Source: Lysinibacillus sp. FSL W8-0992
Lineage (GTDB): Bacteria > Bacillota > Bacilli > Bacillales_A > Planococcaceae
Direction: 5' to 3'
Assembly: GCF_038008685.1 (NCBI RefSeq)
Contig: NZ_JBBOZQ010000001.1
Span: 4,278,001-4,342,000, forward strand
Length of the DNA: 64,000 nucleotides
Of the stretch, positions 55,781-64,000 are shown in pieces (within the stretch, counting starts at the first letter, position 1; each line of letters begins with the position of its first letter). The position numbers and the translations under genes were made by a program. The notes beneath the pieces were generated by a model, which did no database searches, was not told the origin of the DNA, and saw only the letters and a list, made by a program, of their open reading frames with translations.

Positions 55781-56710
55781 TTACAGCTGATGTTGATGTT
55801 CTCTTTCCCATTTCTGTTGGTGTGCTTTTAATGCATCGGCAGTAATTTTATCAGGGTCCTTTTGCTCAGAACGGTACCATTTTGTAAAGATAGCGCCGAT
55901 TAAAACACCAAAAATAATCTCTTGTAATATTTTCATAAGAACACCACCAAGTTGCTGATCCGCAACAGGCGTCATATCTGTAAATAACTCTGGTCCAGAT
56001 AAAGACAAGCCCGATAATGTTGAGGCTGGTACACATAGCTCCATTGCTTTGAGCCAAGCTTCACCACTCGTATATGTTTCATACATAGCATTAGGCGCAA
56101 AAATGATTAAAGCACATGCAGGAGTAATTAAAACCGCATTGGCAATAATATACGCTAATTTATGCAAAGGTTTCATTTCAGCACTATCTGGTATTTTTTG
56201 AATTAGAGGCCAGTACATTAAAACAGCAGAAACAAATAATACAAATGTATAAGTACCGTGTAATGTTTCGTTTAATTTAATGTAGTCTAATACTGATGGT
56301 AAATGGTAGATAGAAAATAAACCTATAAAAACAAATATCGCAACCACTGGTAATGTTAACACTTTAAATAAAGGTTTGACAACAGGCGCTTCAATTGCAA
56401 CTTTCCACACCCACCATGGAATACCCTTAATTAAGAAAATTGGCACAAGTAATAAAAGAATAGCCATTTGCACCATATGCATCGTAAACATAATATGGGC
56501 CATTAAATCAATCGGAGATCCTTTAATAATATAAATCGTAATCATTGCCAATACAAAATAAATTGCTTCACTTTTTTTCAATGGCTCACTTACTTTAAAA
56601 TCTTTACGCCATTTCGTTGTCACTAAAAAGTAAATCGCTGTTATAAAAACGAGAACTCCTATTAAATACGGGCTCCATAAAGCTTGGAAACCAAATATAC
56701 TAAGTGGCAT
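55781..56710 (-). CDS. ctaG: Cytochrome c oxidase assembly factor CtaG
   Basis: A 309-residue protein with seven membrane helices of the Caa3_CtaG family (block MLHIMFTMHMVQMAILLL-type with His/Met-rich helix at HIMFTMHM, and SAVLMYWPLIQKIPDS). It helps insert copper into caa3 oxidase. In B. subtilis it is the last gene of the ctaCDEFG operon; here a terminator separates it from ctaF, so it needs its own promoter. Confidence 0.9.
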   Translation of the reverse strand: MPLSIFGFQALWSPYLIGVLVFITAIYFLVTTKWRKDFKVSEPLKKSEAIYFVLAMITIYIIKGSPIDLMAHIMFTMHMVQMAILLLLVPIFLIKGIPWWVWKVAIEAPVVKPLFKVLTLPVVAIFVFIGLFSIYHLPSVLDYIKLNETLHGTYTFVLFVSAVLMYWPLIQKIPDSAEMKPLHKLAYIIANAVLITPACALIIFAPNAMYETYTSGEAWLKAMELCVPASTLSGLSLSGPELFTDMTPVADQQLGGVLMKILQEIIFGVLIGAIFTKWYRSEQKDPDKITADALKAHQQKWEREHQHQL

Positions 56711-56989
56711 ACAATACGCGCTCCTTTAACTTTTTCCAGCATACATTCCTAACGCCTTAAGCGAGTGATGCACGCCAAAATGTTTTACTTATCTTAGAAA
56801 CAAACATTTACAAAATAAAGTTACGCCTCTAGCGAATATCGTGTTTTTTTTAAAACGCTAGCACTATAAAAACGGGCACGATTAGACAGAGACAATAAAA
56901 CTCAGTATCCCTATTATAAAACGCTTACAGCTATACTGCAATGAACGAACGGTGAACAATTTACCAGTACTACATTCTATTAGCAAAAC

Positions 56990-57030
56990 AAAAAAAGCAC
57001 GTCTCTGCGAAGAGCAGAGAACATGCCTTT
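56990..57030 (-). terminator. Terminator of the caa3 operon, after ctaF
   Basis: GCATGTTCTCTGC pairs with GCAGAGACGTGC around TCTTC, followed by seven T residues on the minus strand. The ~280 bp between ctaF and ctaG hold only this and a small unsupported open frame. Confidence 0.85.
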
Positions 57031-57036
57031 TGGTGA

Positions 57037-57381
57037 TTACCACCAAATAATTGTTAAAAATGCTAAGAAGAATGTAAATGCGATTAATACACCCATCCAC
57101 ATAAAGAATGCAATAACACCACCGAAGTGTGTTTTTTTATCTTCTAAGTGCATGAAAGCATAAAGTTGAAGAACAACTTGAACGCCAGCTAGCAATAGAA
57201 CAAATGGTGCTATTAAGTATTTAGAAAAACCAGCTGCAACTACAGCGAACGCGATAAACGTAAAGAAAATCATGATCGCAAAGTTGATTACTTGTTTACG
57301 CATATGAACGGCATTATGATGACGATCATATTCGAATTGCGCTTGAGACTTAGCAACTACAGGTGTATCATGTGATGACAT
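57037..57381 (-). CDS. ctaF: Cytochrome caa3 oxidase subunit IV
   Basis: A 114-residue small subunit with three membrane helices (about residues 30-50, 55-76 and 86-110) and a MHLEDKKTHFG loop. It stabilises the oxidase complex. It lies one base after ctaE and closes the operon. Confidence 0.9.
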   Translation of the reverse strand: MSSHDTPVVAKSQAQFEYDRHHNAVHMRKQVINFAIMIFFTFIAFAVVAAGFSKYLIAPFVLLLAGVQVVLQLYAFMHLEDKKTHFGGVIAFFMWMGVLIAFTFFLAFLTIIWW

Positions 57382-57382
57382 A

Positions 57383-58009
57383 TTATCCGATCACTCCCAT
57401 CAAGTATACTACTGTAAAGATAAATACCCAAACAACGTCGATAAAGTGCCAGTATAATGCAGCCACAAAGAATTTAGGCGCATTGTACAAGTTAAGTCCA
57501 CGTTTAGCGTTACGGATAAGTAATGTTGTAATCCATACTAAACCTAAAGTTACGTGGAAACCGTGTGTACCTACTAGCGTATAGAACGAAGTTGCGAATG
57601 CAGATTGGTTAAAAGTGAAACCAAGGTGCACATAGTGTTGGAACTCATAAATTTCTAGGGCAAGGAAGCCAAGACCTAAAAGTAACGTGATTGCTAACCA
57701 AGTTTGCATACCTTTGTAATTAAAGTTACGCATATGGTAAATCGCATAAACAGAAGTCAGTGAAGACGTTAATAGTAACATCGTCATTGCAAATGCTAAC
57801 GGTAATTCAAATAAACCTTGTGTTGTGAACTCCATGCCAGCTGGCCCTTTGTTCTTAAGTGCTAAGTAAGTTGCAAATAAACTTGCGAAAAGTACAACTT
57901 CACAGGCAAGGAAAATCCAGAAACCAACGACTTTATTTTTACCTTCCATCGTTGCTTGTTCAGGATGATCTGGCCAAGTATGAGGAGTAAATTTAGTATT
58001 GATATCCAT
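57383..58009 (-). CDS. ctaE: Cytochrome caa3 oxidase subunit III
   Basis: A 208-residue subunit with five membrane helices; the conserved FYTLVGTHGFHVTLGL and HFIDVVWVFIFTVVYL motifs are those of subunit III. Its first base overlaps the end of ctaD. Length is typical of bacterial caa3 subunit III, which lacks two helices of the long form. Confidence 0.95.
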   Translation of the reverse strand: MDINTKFTPHTWPDHPEQATMEGKNKVVGFWIFLACEVVLFASLFATYLALKNKGPAGMEFTTQGLFELPLAFAMTMLLLTSSLTSVYAIYHMRNFNYKGMQTWLAITLLLGLGFLALEIYEFQHYVHLGFTFNQSAFATSFYTLVGTHGFHVTLGLVWITTLLIRNAKRGLNLYNAPKFFVAALYWHFIDVVWVFIFTVVYLMGVIG

Positions 58010-59892
58010 TATTTATTTCCTCCTTTACCGTAAAGTTGTTCTTCAATTTCAATAATGTCTTCTTTGTGTAAGTGGAAGCCGTGATCGTCCTTAACAGAAC
58101 GGAAAATCATAGCACCAAATGTAATAGCAAGACCAATAATTAATACATAAATTGACCATGGTTTATCTGCATCTGGATTATAAAGAGCACCGAATGCTGC
58201 AATAAACATACCTAAAGAAATAACGAATGGTATTGCAGAGTTGTTTGGCATATGAATATCACCTAATGGCTCAGCAAATGTAACATCTTTATTACCTTCT
58301 TGCTTTTCAATCCACCATGGATCTAGACCACGAACAAGTGGTGTTTGACGGAAGTTATAGAATGGAATTGGTTGTGGAATTGACCATTCTAAAGTACGTC
58401 CATCGCCCCATGGATCGCGACCTGCCGGTTTACCTTTGATAGACATTAAGCAGTTAATTACCATTAAGATAACCCCTACACCCATCATCAATGCACCGAT
58501 TGTAGAAATATAGTTGAACTGATCCCAACCTTGACCTTCCATGTAAGTGAATACGCGACGTGGCATACCCATTAAACCTAAGAAGTGTTGTACGAAGAAT
58601 GTTAAATGGAATCCGATAAAGAATACCCAGAAAGTCAATTTACCAAGCGCTTCGTTTAACATACGGTTGAAGAAAATTGGCCAGTAGAAGTGCGCTGAAC
58701 CGAATAAAGCAGTTACGATACCACCTACGATTACGTAGTGGAAGTGAGCAACGATAAAGTAAGAATCGTGTAATTGGTAGTCAAGTGGAGCAGATGCTTG
58801 CATTACCCCAGTAACACCACCCGCAACGAATGACGGGATAAAACCAAGTGCATAAAGCATTGGTGTAGTAACTTTAATAGATCCGCCCCAAATAGTTAAG
58901 ATCCAGTTGAATACTTTCATACCTGTTGGAACGGCAATTGCCATTGTTGCAACAGCGAAAATTGCGTTCGCAGTTGGTCCAAGACCAGTTGTGAACATGT
59001 GGTGAGCCCAAACCATGAAGCCTAGGAAACCAATTAAAATTGTTGCGAATACCATTGAAGAGTATCCGAATAGACGCTTACGAGAGAATGCTGGGATAAT
59101 CTCCGAGAATAAACCGAAAGCAGGTAATACTAAAATATAAACTTCTGGGTGTCCGAAGATCCAGAATAAGTGTTCCCAAATTACTGTGTTACCACCCATT
59201 GTATGGTCAAAGAAGTTACCACCGAACATACGGTCAAATAACATCATTAATAAACCAATAGTTAATGGAGGGAATGCGAATAAGATTAATGCACTTGATA
59301 CTAGAGCAGTCCAAGTGAATAATGGCATACGCATAAATGTCATACCAGGAGCACGCATAGTAATAATCGTTACGATAAAGTTAAGACCTGAAATTAACGT
59401 ACCCGCCCCTGAAATTTGTAAACCAAGTACATAGAAGTCGATACCATGTCCTGGAGAATATAAAGATAATGATGCATAAGATGTCCAGCCCGCATCAGGT
59501 GCGCCACCCATAAAGAATGATAGGTGAAGGAATACAGCACCTAGGAAGAACAACCAGAACCCTAAAGAGTTAAGGAACGGGAATGCAACGTCACGTGCAC
59601 CAATTTGTAATGGTACAAGCATGTTCATAAATGCGAATAGTAATGGAGTCGCGGCAAGGAATAACATTGTCGTTCCGTGCATCGTTAATAATTCATTGAA
59701 AAAACCAGCTGAAACGAAATCGTTATTTGGTTTCATTAACTGAATACGCATTAATAACGCTTCAAAACCAGCGATAGCGAAGAACAATGTACCGGCTAAT
59801 AAATACATTACAGCTAACTTTTTATGGTCAACAGTTGTAATGTAATCCCAGACAGCTGCTCCAAAGCCCTTTTTCTGTGTATATGAGCTCAC
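58009..59892 (-). CDS. ctaD: Cytochrome caa3 oxidase subunit I
   Basis: The catalytic subunit holding heme a, heme a3 and CuB. The ~627-residue protein has the heme ligand in TMHGTTM, the CuB/cross-linked His-Tyr region WEHLFWIFGHPEVYILVLPAFG, the HHMF pair and HFHYVI. A C-terminal extension with two further helices is typical of caa3 oxidases. The GTG at 59892, seven bases behind GGGAGGT, is chosen rather than an open-frame TTG at 59910. Confidence 0.96.
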   Translation of the reverse strand: MSSYTQKKGFGAAVWDYITTVDHKKLAVMYLLAGTLFFAIAGFEALLMRIQLMKPNNDFVSAGFFNELLTMHGTTMLFLAATPLLFAFMNMLVPLQIGARDVAFPFLNSLGFWLFFLGAVFLHLSFFMGGAPDAGWTSYASLSLYSPGHGIDFYVLGLQISGAGTLISGLNFIVTIITMRAPGMTFMRMPLFTWTALVSSALILFAFPPLTIGLLMMLFDRMFGGNFFDHTMGGNTVIWEHLFWIFGHPEVYILVLPAFGLFSEIIPAFSRKRLFGYSSMVFATILIGFLGFMVWAHHMFTTGLGPTANAIFAVATMAIAVPTGMKVFNWILTIWGGSIKVTTPMLYALGFIPSFVAGGVTGVMQASAPLDYQLHDSYFIVAHFHYVIVGGIVTALFGSAHFYWPIFFNRMLNEALGKLTFWVFFIGFHLTFFVQHFLGLMGMPRRVFTYMEGQGWDQFNYISTIGALMMGVGVILMVINCLMSIKGKPAGRDPWGDGRTLEWSIPQPIPFYNFRQTPLVRGLDPWWIEKQEGNKDVTFAEPLGDIHMPNNSAIPFVISLGMFIAAFGALYNPDADKPWSIYVLIIGLAITFGAMIFRSVKDDHGFHLHKEDIIEIEEQLYGKGGNK

Positions 59893-59933
59893 AACTTTTA
59901 CCTCCCTCAAAGTTTGTTACATAAAACGAAAAA

Positions 59934-61022
59934 TTATTTCTCTACTGATAAGCCCATGATGTAAGTTGCAAGAGCTTGAATTTCTTCTTCAGATAAATCG
60001 CCATAGATTGGTGCAGTACCATCTGGATTCATCATTAAGTTACCTGGTTTAAAATCACCTGGGTTTTTAATCCATGCTTGTACGTTTTCTTCAGTATGTT
60101 CTAAGAAACCTGCAACACGGTTACGGTCACCGAATGTAGTTAAGTTAGGACCTACTCCACCAGTACCACCTACGCCAGATACAGCGTGACAAGCTAAACA
60201 GCTGTTAGCAAATGTAGCTTCACCAAGATCAGTTGAATCTTTTGAAGCAGTTTGTCCTTCAGTTGCTTTCATGCTAGCTACCCAAGCATCGAATGCATCT
60301 GGGCTAACTGTTTTTACCTTAAAGTCCATTAGTGCGTGTGAAGGGCCACATAGCTCAGCACATTTACCATAGAATACGCCATCTTTAAGATCTGCTGATT
60401 CTTTATCGAATACTAAATAGAATTTGTTTAAGTTCTCTACGTTAGTATCCATTTTACCGCCAATCGCGGGAATCCAGAATGAGTGCTTAACATCAGCAGC
60501 TTTTAAGTTAAAGTAAACTTTTTGACCTGTTGGTACAACTAATTCTTGTGCTGTTACAATCCCTTGGTTTGGATATTCAAACTCCCACCAGTATAGTTTT
60601 GCAGTTACATTTACTGTTAGGGCAGTTTTATTACCTTCAGCATCTACTTCGTCCATTGCAGCAACATCTGCAAATTTATAAGTAGCAGTAACAACCGGTA
60701 CAGCTAAGATTAATAATAAAATAATTGGAATAACTGTCCAAATTACTTCAAGTGTGTGACTACCTTCCACTTGCTTAGGAATAACGTTTTCGCCTACTTT
60801 TGATCGGCGGAATTTTAAGAATGCAAGTAAATAGATTACAGATACTATTACTACAACTAACGTCATAATTCCAGTAGCCAACATTAATAGGTTGAATTGT
60901 TCTTTACCTACTTGACCAGACGGTTTCAGTGCAGAAATATACTCTTCACCACAACCAGAAAGGAAAACCATCATCACTGCTAGAAGTGAAAAAAGACGCC
61001 ACTTTTTAAGCCCTTTCATCAT
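59934..61022 (-). CDS. ctaC: Cytochrome caa3 oxidase subunit II with fused cytochrome c
   Basis: A 362-residue lipoprotein subunit. Signal with lipobox LSGC (Cys 24), then two membrane helices, a cupredoxin domain with CuA ligands in CAELCGPSHALM, and a C-terminal cytochrome c domain with the heme motif CLACH and an axial methionine in NLMMNPDG. It accepts electrons from cytochrome c and passes them to subunit I. Followed 41 bp later by ctaD. Confidence 0.96.
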   Translation of the reverse strand: MMKGLKKWRLFSLLAVMMVFLSGCGEEYISALKPSGQVGKEQFNLLMLATGIMTLVVVIVSVIYLLAFLKFRRSKVGENVIPKQVEGSHTLEVIWTVIPIILLLILAVPVVTATYKFADVAAMDEVDAEGNKTALTVNVTAKLYWWEFEYPNQGIVTAQELVVPTGQKVYFNLKAADVKHSFWIPAIGGKMDTNVENLNKFYLVFDKESADLKDGVFYGKCAELCGPSHALMDFKVKTVSPDAFDAWVASMKATEGQTASKDSTDLGEATFANSCLACHAVSGVGGTGGVGPNLTTFGDRNRVAGFLEHTEENVQAWIKNPGDFKPGNLMMNPDGTAPIYGDLSEEEIQALATYIMGLSVEK

Positions 61023-61118
61023 AGCTTAATTAAACCCCTCTTTCTTTGTTGTATTTTCATGTGTACCTAGGACATTGGTTCTATCTATATGAATTCTTGT
61101 GAAAGAAAGAATTCCAAA

Positions 61119-62036
61119 TTAGCTGAATACCGCAAATATTATGATAGCCACAAATAGTATGGTCATATGATTCAATGAATAAATAAACATTTTATTTGCC
61201 CACTTCATATCGTCTTTTGTGGTAAAGCCCTTTAAAGCTAGTAATAACCAGCCTACGTTCAAAGTAGTCGCAAGCACTAAGAATCCAACTCCAAGCTCAG
61301 GTAAAAGGAACGGTAGCGGTAATAATAAAAGAATCCAGAAAAACATTGAGTACTTCGTTCGTTTAAAACCTTTTACAACTGGTAGCATTGGAATATTAGC
61401 TGCACGATATTCTTCAGTACGTTTCATAGCAAGCGCATAAAAATGCGGTGGCTGCCATACAAACATGATAAGAAATAGGGCAAGTGCTCCTGGGCCAAGT
61501 GCAGGTTCAACTGCTGCAAAACCAATTACAGGTGGAATCGCCCCAGAAATACTTCCAACAATCGTGTTACTAACATGCTTCCTCTTTGACCACATTGAAT
61601 ATAGAACAACATAAGCGAATATTCCAACTAGTCCCCACATGCCGGCCGCAAATGATGCCGTAAATAACAAAATTTCACCTACAATTAAAAATGAGAGGGC
61701 AATAGTCAATACAAAGTTCAGCTTAAATCTACCTGTCACTGTTGGTCTTGACTTTGTGCGTTTCATTATTGGGTCAATATCTCGATCAATGAAATTATTC
61801 ATTGCACCAGAACCGCCAATAATTAATGCAGCACCAAGCATGATACAAACTATAACATCAAGCTCTTGCAAGAAATGTCTACCAGTAAATTGAAATGCTA
61901 GCCACATCCCTGTAAACGTTGTGACAAGATTCGAGTTAACGATTCCAATTTTTATCAGTGCTAAGAAATCTTTTACAACGGATGAAGTTCCTGGATCAGT
62001 ATTTCTAGTAGCTGAAAACGTACGACCGTTTGACAT
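61119..62036 (-). CDS. ctaB: Protoheme IX farnesyltransferase
   Basis: Makes heme O by adding farnesyl to heme B. The 305-residue UbiA-family protein with nine helices has GSGAMNNFIDRDIDPIMKRTKSRP, the first polyprenyl-binding motif, and YSMWSKRKHVSNT later. The start at 62036 (MSNGRTFS) follows GGAGAGG; a longer frame from 62078 is not supported. Divergent from ctaA and upstream of ctaC. Confidence 0.95.
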   Translation of the reverse strand: MSNGRTFSATRNTDPGTSSVVKDFLALIKIGIVNSNLVTTFTGMWLAFQFTGRHFLQELDVIVCIMLGAALIIGGSGAMNNFIDRDIDPIMKRTKSRPTVTGRFKLNFVLTIALSFLIVGEILLFTASFAAGMWGLVGIFAYVVLYSMWSKRKHVSNTIVGSISGAIPPVIGFAAVEPALGPGALALFLIMFVWQPPHFYALAMKRTEEYRAANIPMLPVVKGFKRTKYSMFFWILLLLPLPFLLPELGVGFLVLATTLNVGWLLLALKGFTTKDDMKWANKMFIYSLNHMTILFVAIIIFAVFS

Positions 62037-62372
62037 GTTACCTCTCCTTTCATTTTTGTAAGCATATTCCGCTAACAATAACTATAGCGAAATTTGCGAT
62101 TGATTTCTAGACGTTTAGTGAAATTTAGATGAAGTTGTAAAAATTAGCTTTGTCTAGAAATATAATTAAAAACAACATATCTATAGTAAATCATTTTCTA
62201 AAATGAATTGTGAAGGTTAAAGCACGAAATTATGAACAATTTGTGAAATGGAATCAACATCTAAAACTACCTACTCCTTACAAGTTGTTTTTTAAACGTA
62301 TTTTAGATATCATCTAGTAGCAGAAACATTACTTTCATGTAATATTGATAGATAAAGTAGGTGACTCATTTT
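62037..62372. promoter_or_regulatory. ctaA-ctaB intergenic control region
   Basis: This ~330-bp gap between divergent heme A genes has no gene. For ctaA the best candidate is TTGTGA (62208-62213), 17 bp, TATGAA (62231-62236), a modest sigma-A match. In B. subtilis this region binds ResD; no ResD site can be claimed here by eye. Confidence 0.4.
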
Positions 62373-63296
62373 ATGCAACACAACAGGTATATGAAGTGGT
62401 TTGCTGTTGCCGCTACAGTGGGAATGCTCCTTATTTTACTAGGCGGGGCACTCGTTACTAAAACAGATAGTGGTTTAGGCTGCGGTAGAAACTGGCCAGA
62501 TTGTAATGGATCTCTTATCCCAAAAGAAATTACAACAGAAGTATTAATCGAATTCTCGCATCGTCTTGTAACAGGAGTCGTATCAATTTCAATTCTTGTC
62601 TTAACAATTTGGACATGGCGGAAACTTGGGCATATTCGTGAAGTAAAATTTTTAGGTTTTTTATCGATGTTCTTCTTAATCGCACAGGCACTAATTGGAG
62701 CAGCTCAAGTATTATGGGGACAAGGAGACTTCATTCTAGCACTTCACTTTGGAATCTCACTTATTTCTTTTGCTGCCGTTCTTATTCTTTCTATGATTGT
62801 ATTTGAAGTTGATCGAAAGTTTGATGCAGATAACGTATTTATTGGGAAAAAACTACGTTGGCATACAATTGCTGTCACAATTTATTCTTATTTGGTCGTT
62901 TATACAGGGGCACTCGTTCGACATACAGATTCTAGTTTAGTATGCCCAGACTGGCCATTTTGCTACAACGAAACACCGTTTGCCTCACCAAACAATATGT
63001 ACGAATGGGTACAAATGGGACATCGACTTGCAGCTATCATTATTTTCATTTGGATTACATACATAACTTGGCACGCTATAAAAGAATACAAACAACAACG
63101 TGTTATTTATTATGGCTGGATTACCGCTTTCATCATAGTTATATTACAAGTTTTAGCTGGTATGTCAGTAGTCCTTACTAGATTGAATTTAACAGTAGCT
63201 TTATTGCATTCATTGTTCATTTCACTTTTATTTGGTCTCCTTTGTTACATGATTATGCTTGTAGCACGTAGCAATTATAATGAAAAAAATAAATAA
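62373..63296 (+). CDS. ctaA: Heme A synthase
   Basis: Oxidises heme O to heme A. The 308-residue protein has eight helices in two four-helix halves, each with heme-ligand histidines: EFSHRLVTG and LHFGI in the first, MGHRLAA and LLHSLF in the second. Disulfide-type Cys pairs CGRNWPDC and CPDWPFC follow helices 1 and 5. The ATG at 62373 lies eight bases after AGGTGA; a GTG at 62361 is less likely. Confidence 0.95.
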   Translation: MQHNRYMKWFAVAATVGMLLILLGGALVTKTDSGLGCGRNWPDCNGSLIPKEITTEVLIEFSHRLVTGVVSISILVLTIWTWRKLGHIREVKFLGFLSMFFLIAQALIGAAQVLWGQGDFILALHFGISLISFAAVLILSMIVFEVDRKFDADNVFIGKKLRWHTIAVTIYSYLVVYTGALVRHTDSSLVCPDWPFCYNETPFASPNNMYEWVQMGHRLAAIIIFIWITYITWHAIKEYKQQRVIYYGWITAFIIVILQVLAGMSVVLTRLNLTVALLHSLFISLLFGLLCYMIMLVARSNYNEKNK

Positions 63297-63300
63297 TTTT

Positions 63301-63333
63301 AGAAAAGGATTCGGCTCTGTCGAGTCTTTTTTC
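63301..63333 (+). terminator. Terminator of ctaA
   Basis: AAAAGGATTCG pairs with CGAGTCTTTT (two G-T pairs) and ends in a T-run, a few bases after the ctaA stop. Confidence 0.75.
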
Positions 63334-63417
63334 ATTTACCCCACTTACTCCTCATCCAAAATTAAATAACCCACATGCACGAACTTTGCTAAGAAACAGC
63401 TAATTTATATTACTTTT

Positions 63418-63672
63418 TTGATACGAAGGAAAAGACTAAATGTTTACTTCGATTATAAAATCTTCGATAAGAAATTGGACATAATACAACAACAGCATCA
63501 GCAAACAATAAACCGCTTATACCTTAAGTCAAAAAAAGTGAATTTCTACTATTATAATAGTGAAATATTTTTTACTATTAAAACTATTTTTATAGGGTTT
63601 TGTACTATATTATTTCTTGAGCACTTCCTACTATTCTTTTTTATAAGAAAAAAGGTTATTAGTATGCAATAG
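63418..63672 (+). CDS. Possible small membrane protein, weak
   Basis: An 84-codon open frame in very AT-rich DNA, starting TTG, with a hydrophobic C-terminal stretch (IFFTIKTIFIGFCTILFLEHFLLFFFI) that could be one or two helices. No ribosome binding site is at the start, and its end overlaps the pycA terminator. Probably not a gene; listed because the 400-bp gap holds nothing else. Confidence 0.15.
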   Translation: MIRRKRLNVYFDYKIFDKKLDIIQQQHQQTINRLYLKSKKVNFYYYNSEIFFTIKTIFIGFCTILFLEHFLLFFFIRKKVISMQ

Positions 63673-63690
63673 CAGCAAACTAATAACCTT
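63648..63690 (-). terminator. Terminator of pycA
   Basis: AAGGTTATTAGT and ACTAATAACCTT form a perfect 12-bp stem with a 15-base loop, followed by six T residues on the minus strand, just after the pycA stop. Confidence 0.85.
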
Positions 63691-63703
63691 CTTCTATCAT
63701 TAA

Positions 63704-64000
63704 TTATTCAATTTCAATTAATAAATCGCCTGTTGAAATGGCATCGCCCGCAATTGCATAGACCTCTTTCACTATACCGTCTTTTGGTGCTTGTACAGTT
63801 GTTTCCATTTTCATGGCTTCGGTAATTAACAAGTGGTCACCACGTTTTACTGGACTGCCCTTTGATACTACGACCTTCAGAACAGTACCTGGCATTGTCG
63901 CCCCGATTTGATTTGGATTGCTTGGGTCAGCCTTCAGTGCTATACTGCCATCCACTTCTACTGTCATATCTTGAATGACAAGCTCTCGTGATTGACCATT
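63704..64000 (-). CDS. pycA: Pyruvate carboxylase, C-terminal biotinyl domain (cut by window edge)
   Basis: The last ~98 residues of a biotin-dependent carboxylase. EAMKMETTVQAP with the biotinylated lysine, and ADPSNPNQIGATMPGTVLKV before it, match the C-terminus of pyruvate carboxylase. The enzyme converts pyruvate to oxaloacetate. The pycA-ctaA neighbourhood is the same in B. subtilis, which supports this over other biotin enzymes. The reading frame is open to the right edge. Confidence 0.9.
   Translation of the reverse strand, partial: NGQSRELVIQDMTVEVDGSIALKADPSNPNQIGATMPGTVLKVVVSKGSPVKRGDHLLITEAMKMETTVQAPKDGIVKEVYAIAGDAISTGDLLIEIE

Noticed and set aside
56882..57100. 72-codon frame downstream of ctaF
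   Set aside because: Spans the operon terminator and part of ctaF in another frame.

Overview
This window comes from the chromosome of a low-GC, endospore-forming Gram-positive bacterium of the order Bacillales, most likely Lysinibacillus or a close Planococcaceae/Caryophanaceae relative. The evidence is AT-rich DNA, strong AGGAGG-type ribosome binding sites, T-box and PyrR leaders, sigE/sigG/spoIIGA/spoVD/spoVV sporulation genes, bacillithiol synthesis (bshC), and gene order close to the Bacillus subtilis pyr-lspA-ileS-divIVA-ylm-sig-fts-mra-yll-ylb-cta-pycA arc. No tRNA, rRNA, prophage, CRISPR array, intact insertion sequence or recognisable defence system is visible. The content is almost entirely core genome.

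Layout. 1-3.6 kb: pyrimidine operon (pyrR, pyrP, pyrB, start of pyrC), read on the minus strand, with two PyrR attenuators and a clear sigma-A promoter. 3.6-5 kb: rluD-type pseudouridine synthase and lspA. 5-9 kb: a degenerate GC-richer repeat, an ActP-like symporter with its DUF485 partner, and a divergent AraC-type regulator with a pseudo-receiver domain. 9-12.5 kb: ileS behind an isoleucine T-box. 12.5-16 kb: divIVA-ylmH-ylmG-sepF-ylmE-ylmC division genes. 16-18.5 kb: sigG, sigE, spoIIGA. 18.7-33.7 kb: division and cell wall (dcw) cluster from mraZ to ftsZ, lacking murE, murG and murB. 33.9-47 kb: bshC, panE, rsfA-like, rpmF, ylbN, tmcAL, ylbL, spoVV (ylbJ), coaD, rsmD, ylbG. 47-53.5 kb: less conserved filling (glycerophosphodiesterase, malate/tartrate dehydrogenase, ylbF, thioesterase, an isolated murE, CAP-domain protein). 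53.6-64 kb: yugN-like and ytvI-like genes, the caa3 oxidase and heme A genes (ctaM, ctaG, ctaFEDCB, ctaA), and the 3' end of pycA.

The most interesting observation is the murE-like gene at 50.6-52 kb. It is separated from the dcw cluster, carries the meso-diaminopimelate-type DNPR motif, and is preceded by a full match to the sigma-K promoter consensus. Lysinibacillus sphaericus is classically known to use L-lysine in vegetative peptidoglycan but meso-DAP in spore cortex. This gene is therefore a strong candidate for the mother-cell, sporulation-specific DAP ligase that makes that switch. Other points of note are a phased MraZ-box array before mraZ, sigma-F, sigma-E and Spo0A-type promoter candidates at sigG, spoVV and spoIIGA, a probable AUU start in the AraC-type regulator, a MITE-like element, and scattered REP-like palindromes.

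Start codons were moved from the longest open frame to the codon with the best ribosome binding site where the sequence justified it. All functional calls rest on recognised motifs, family resemblance and gene order; no database search was run.
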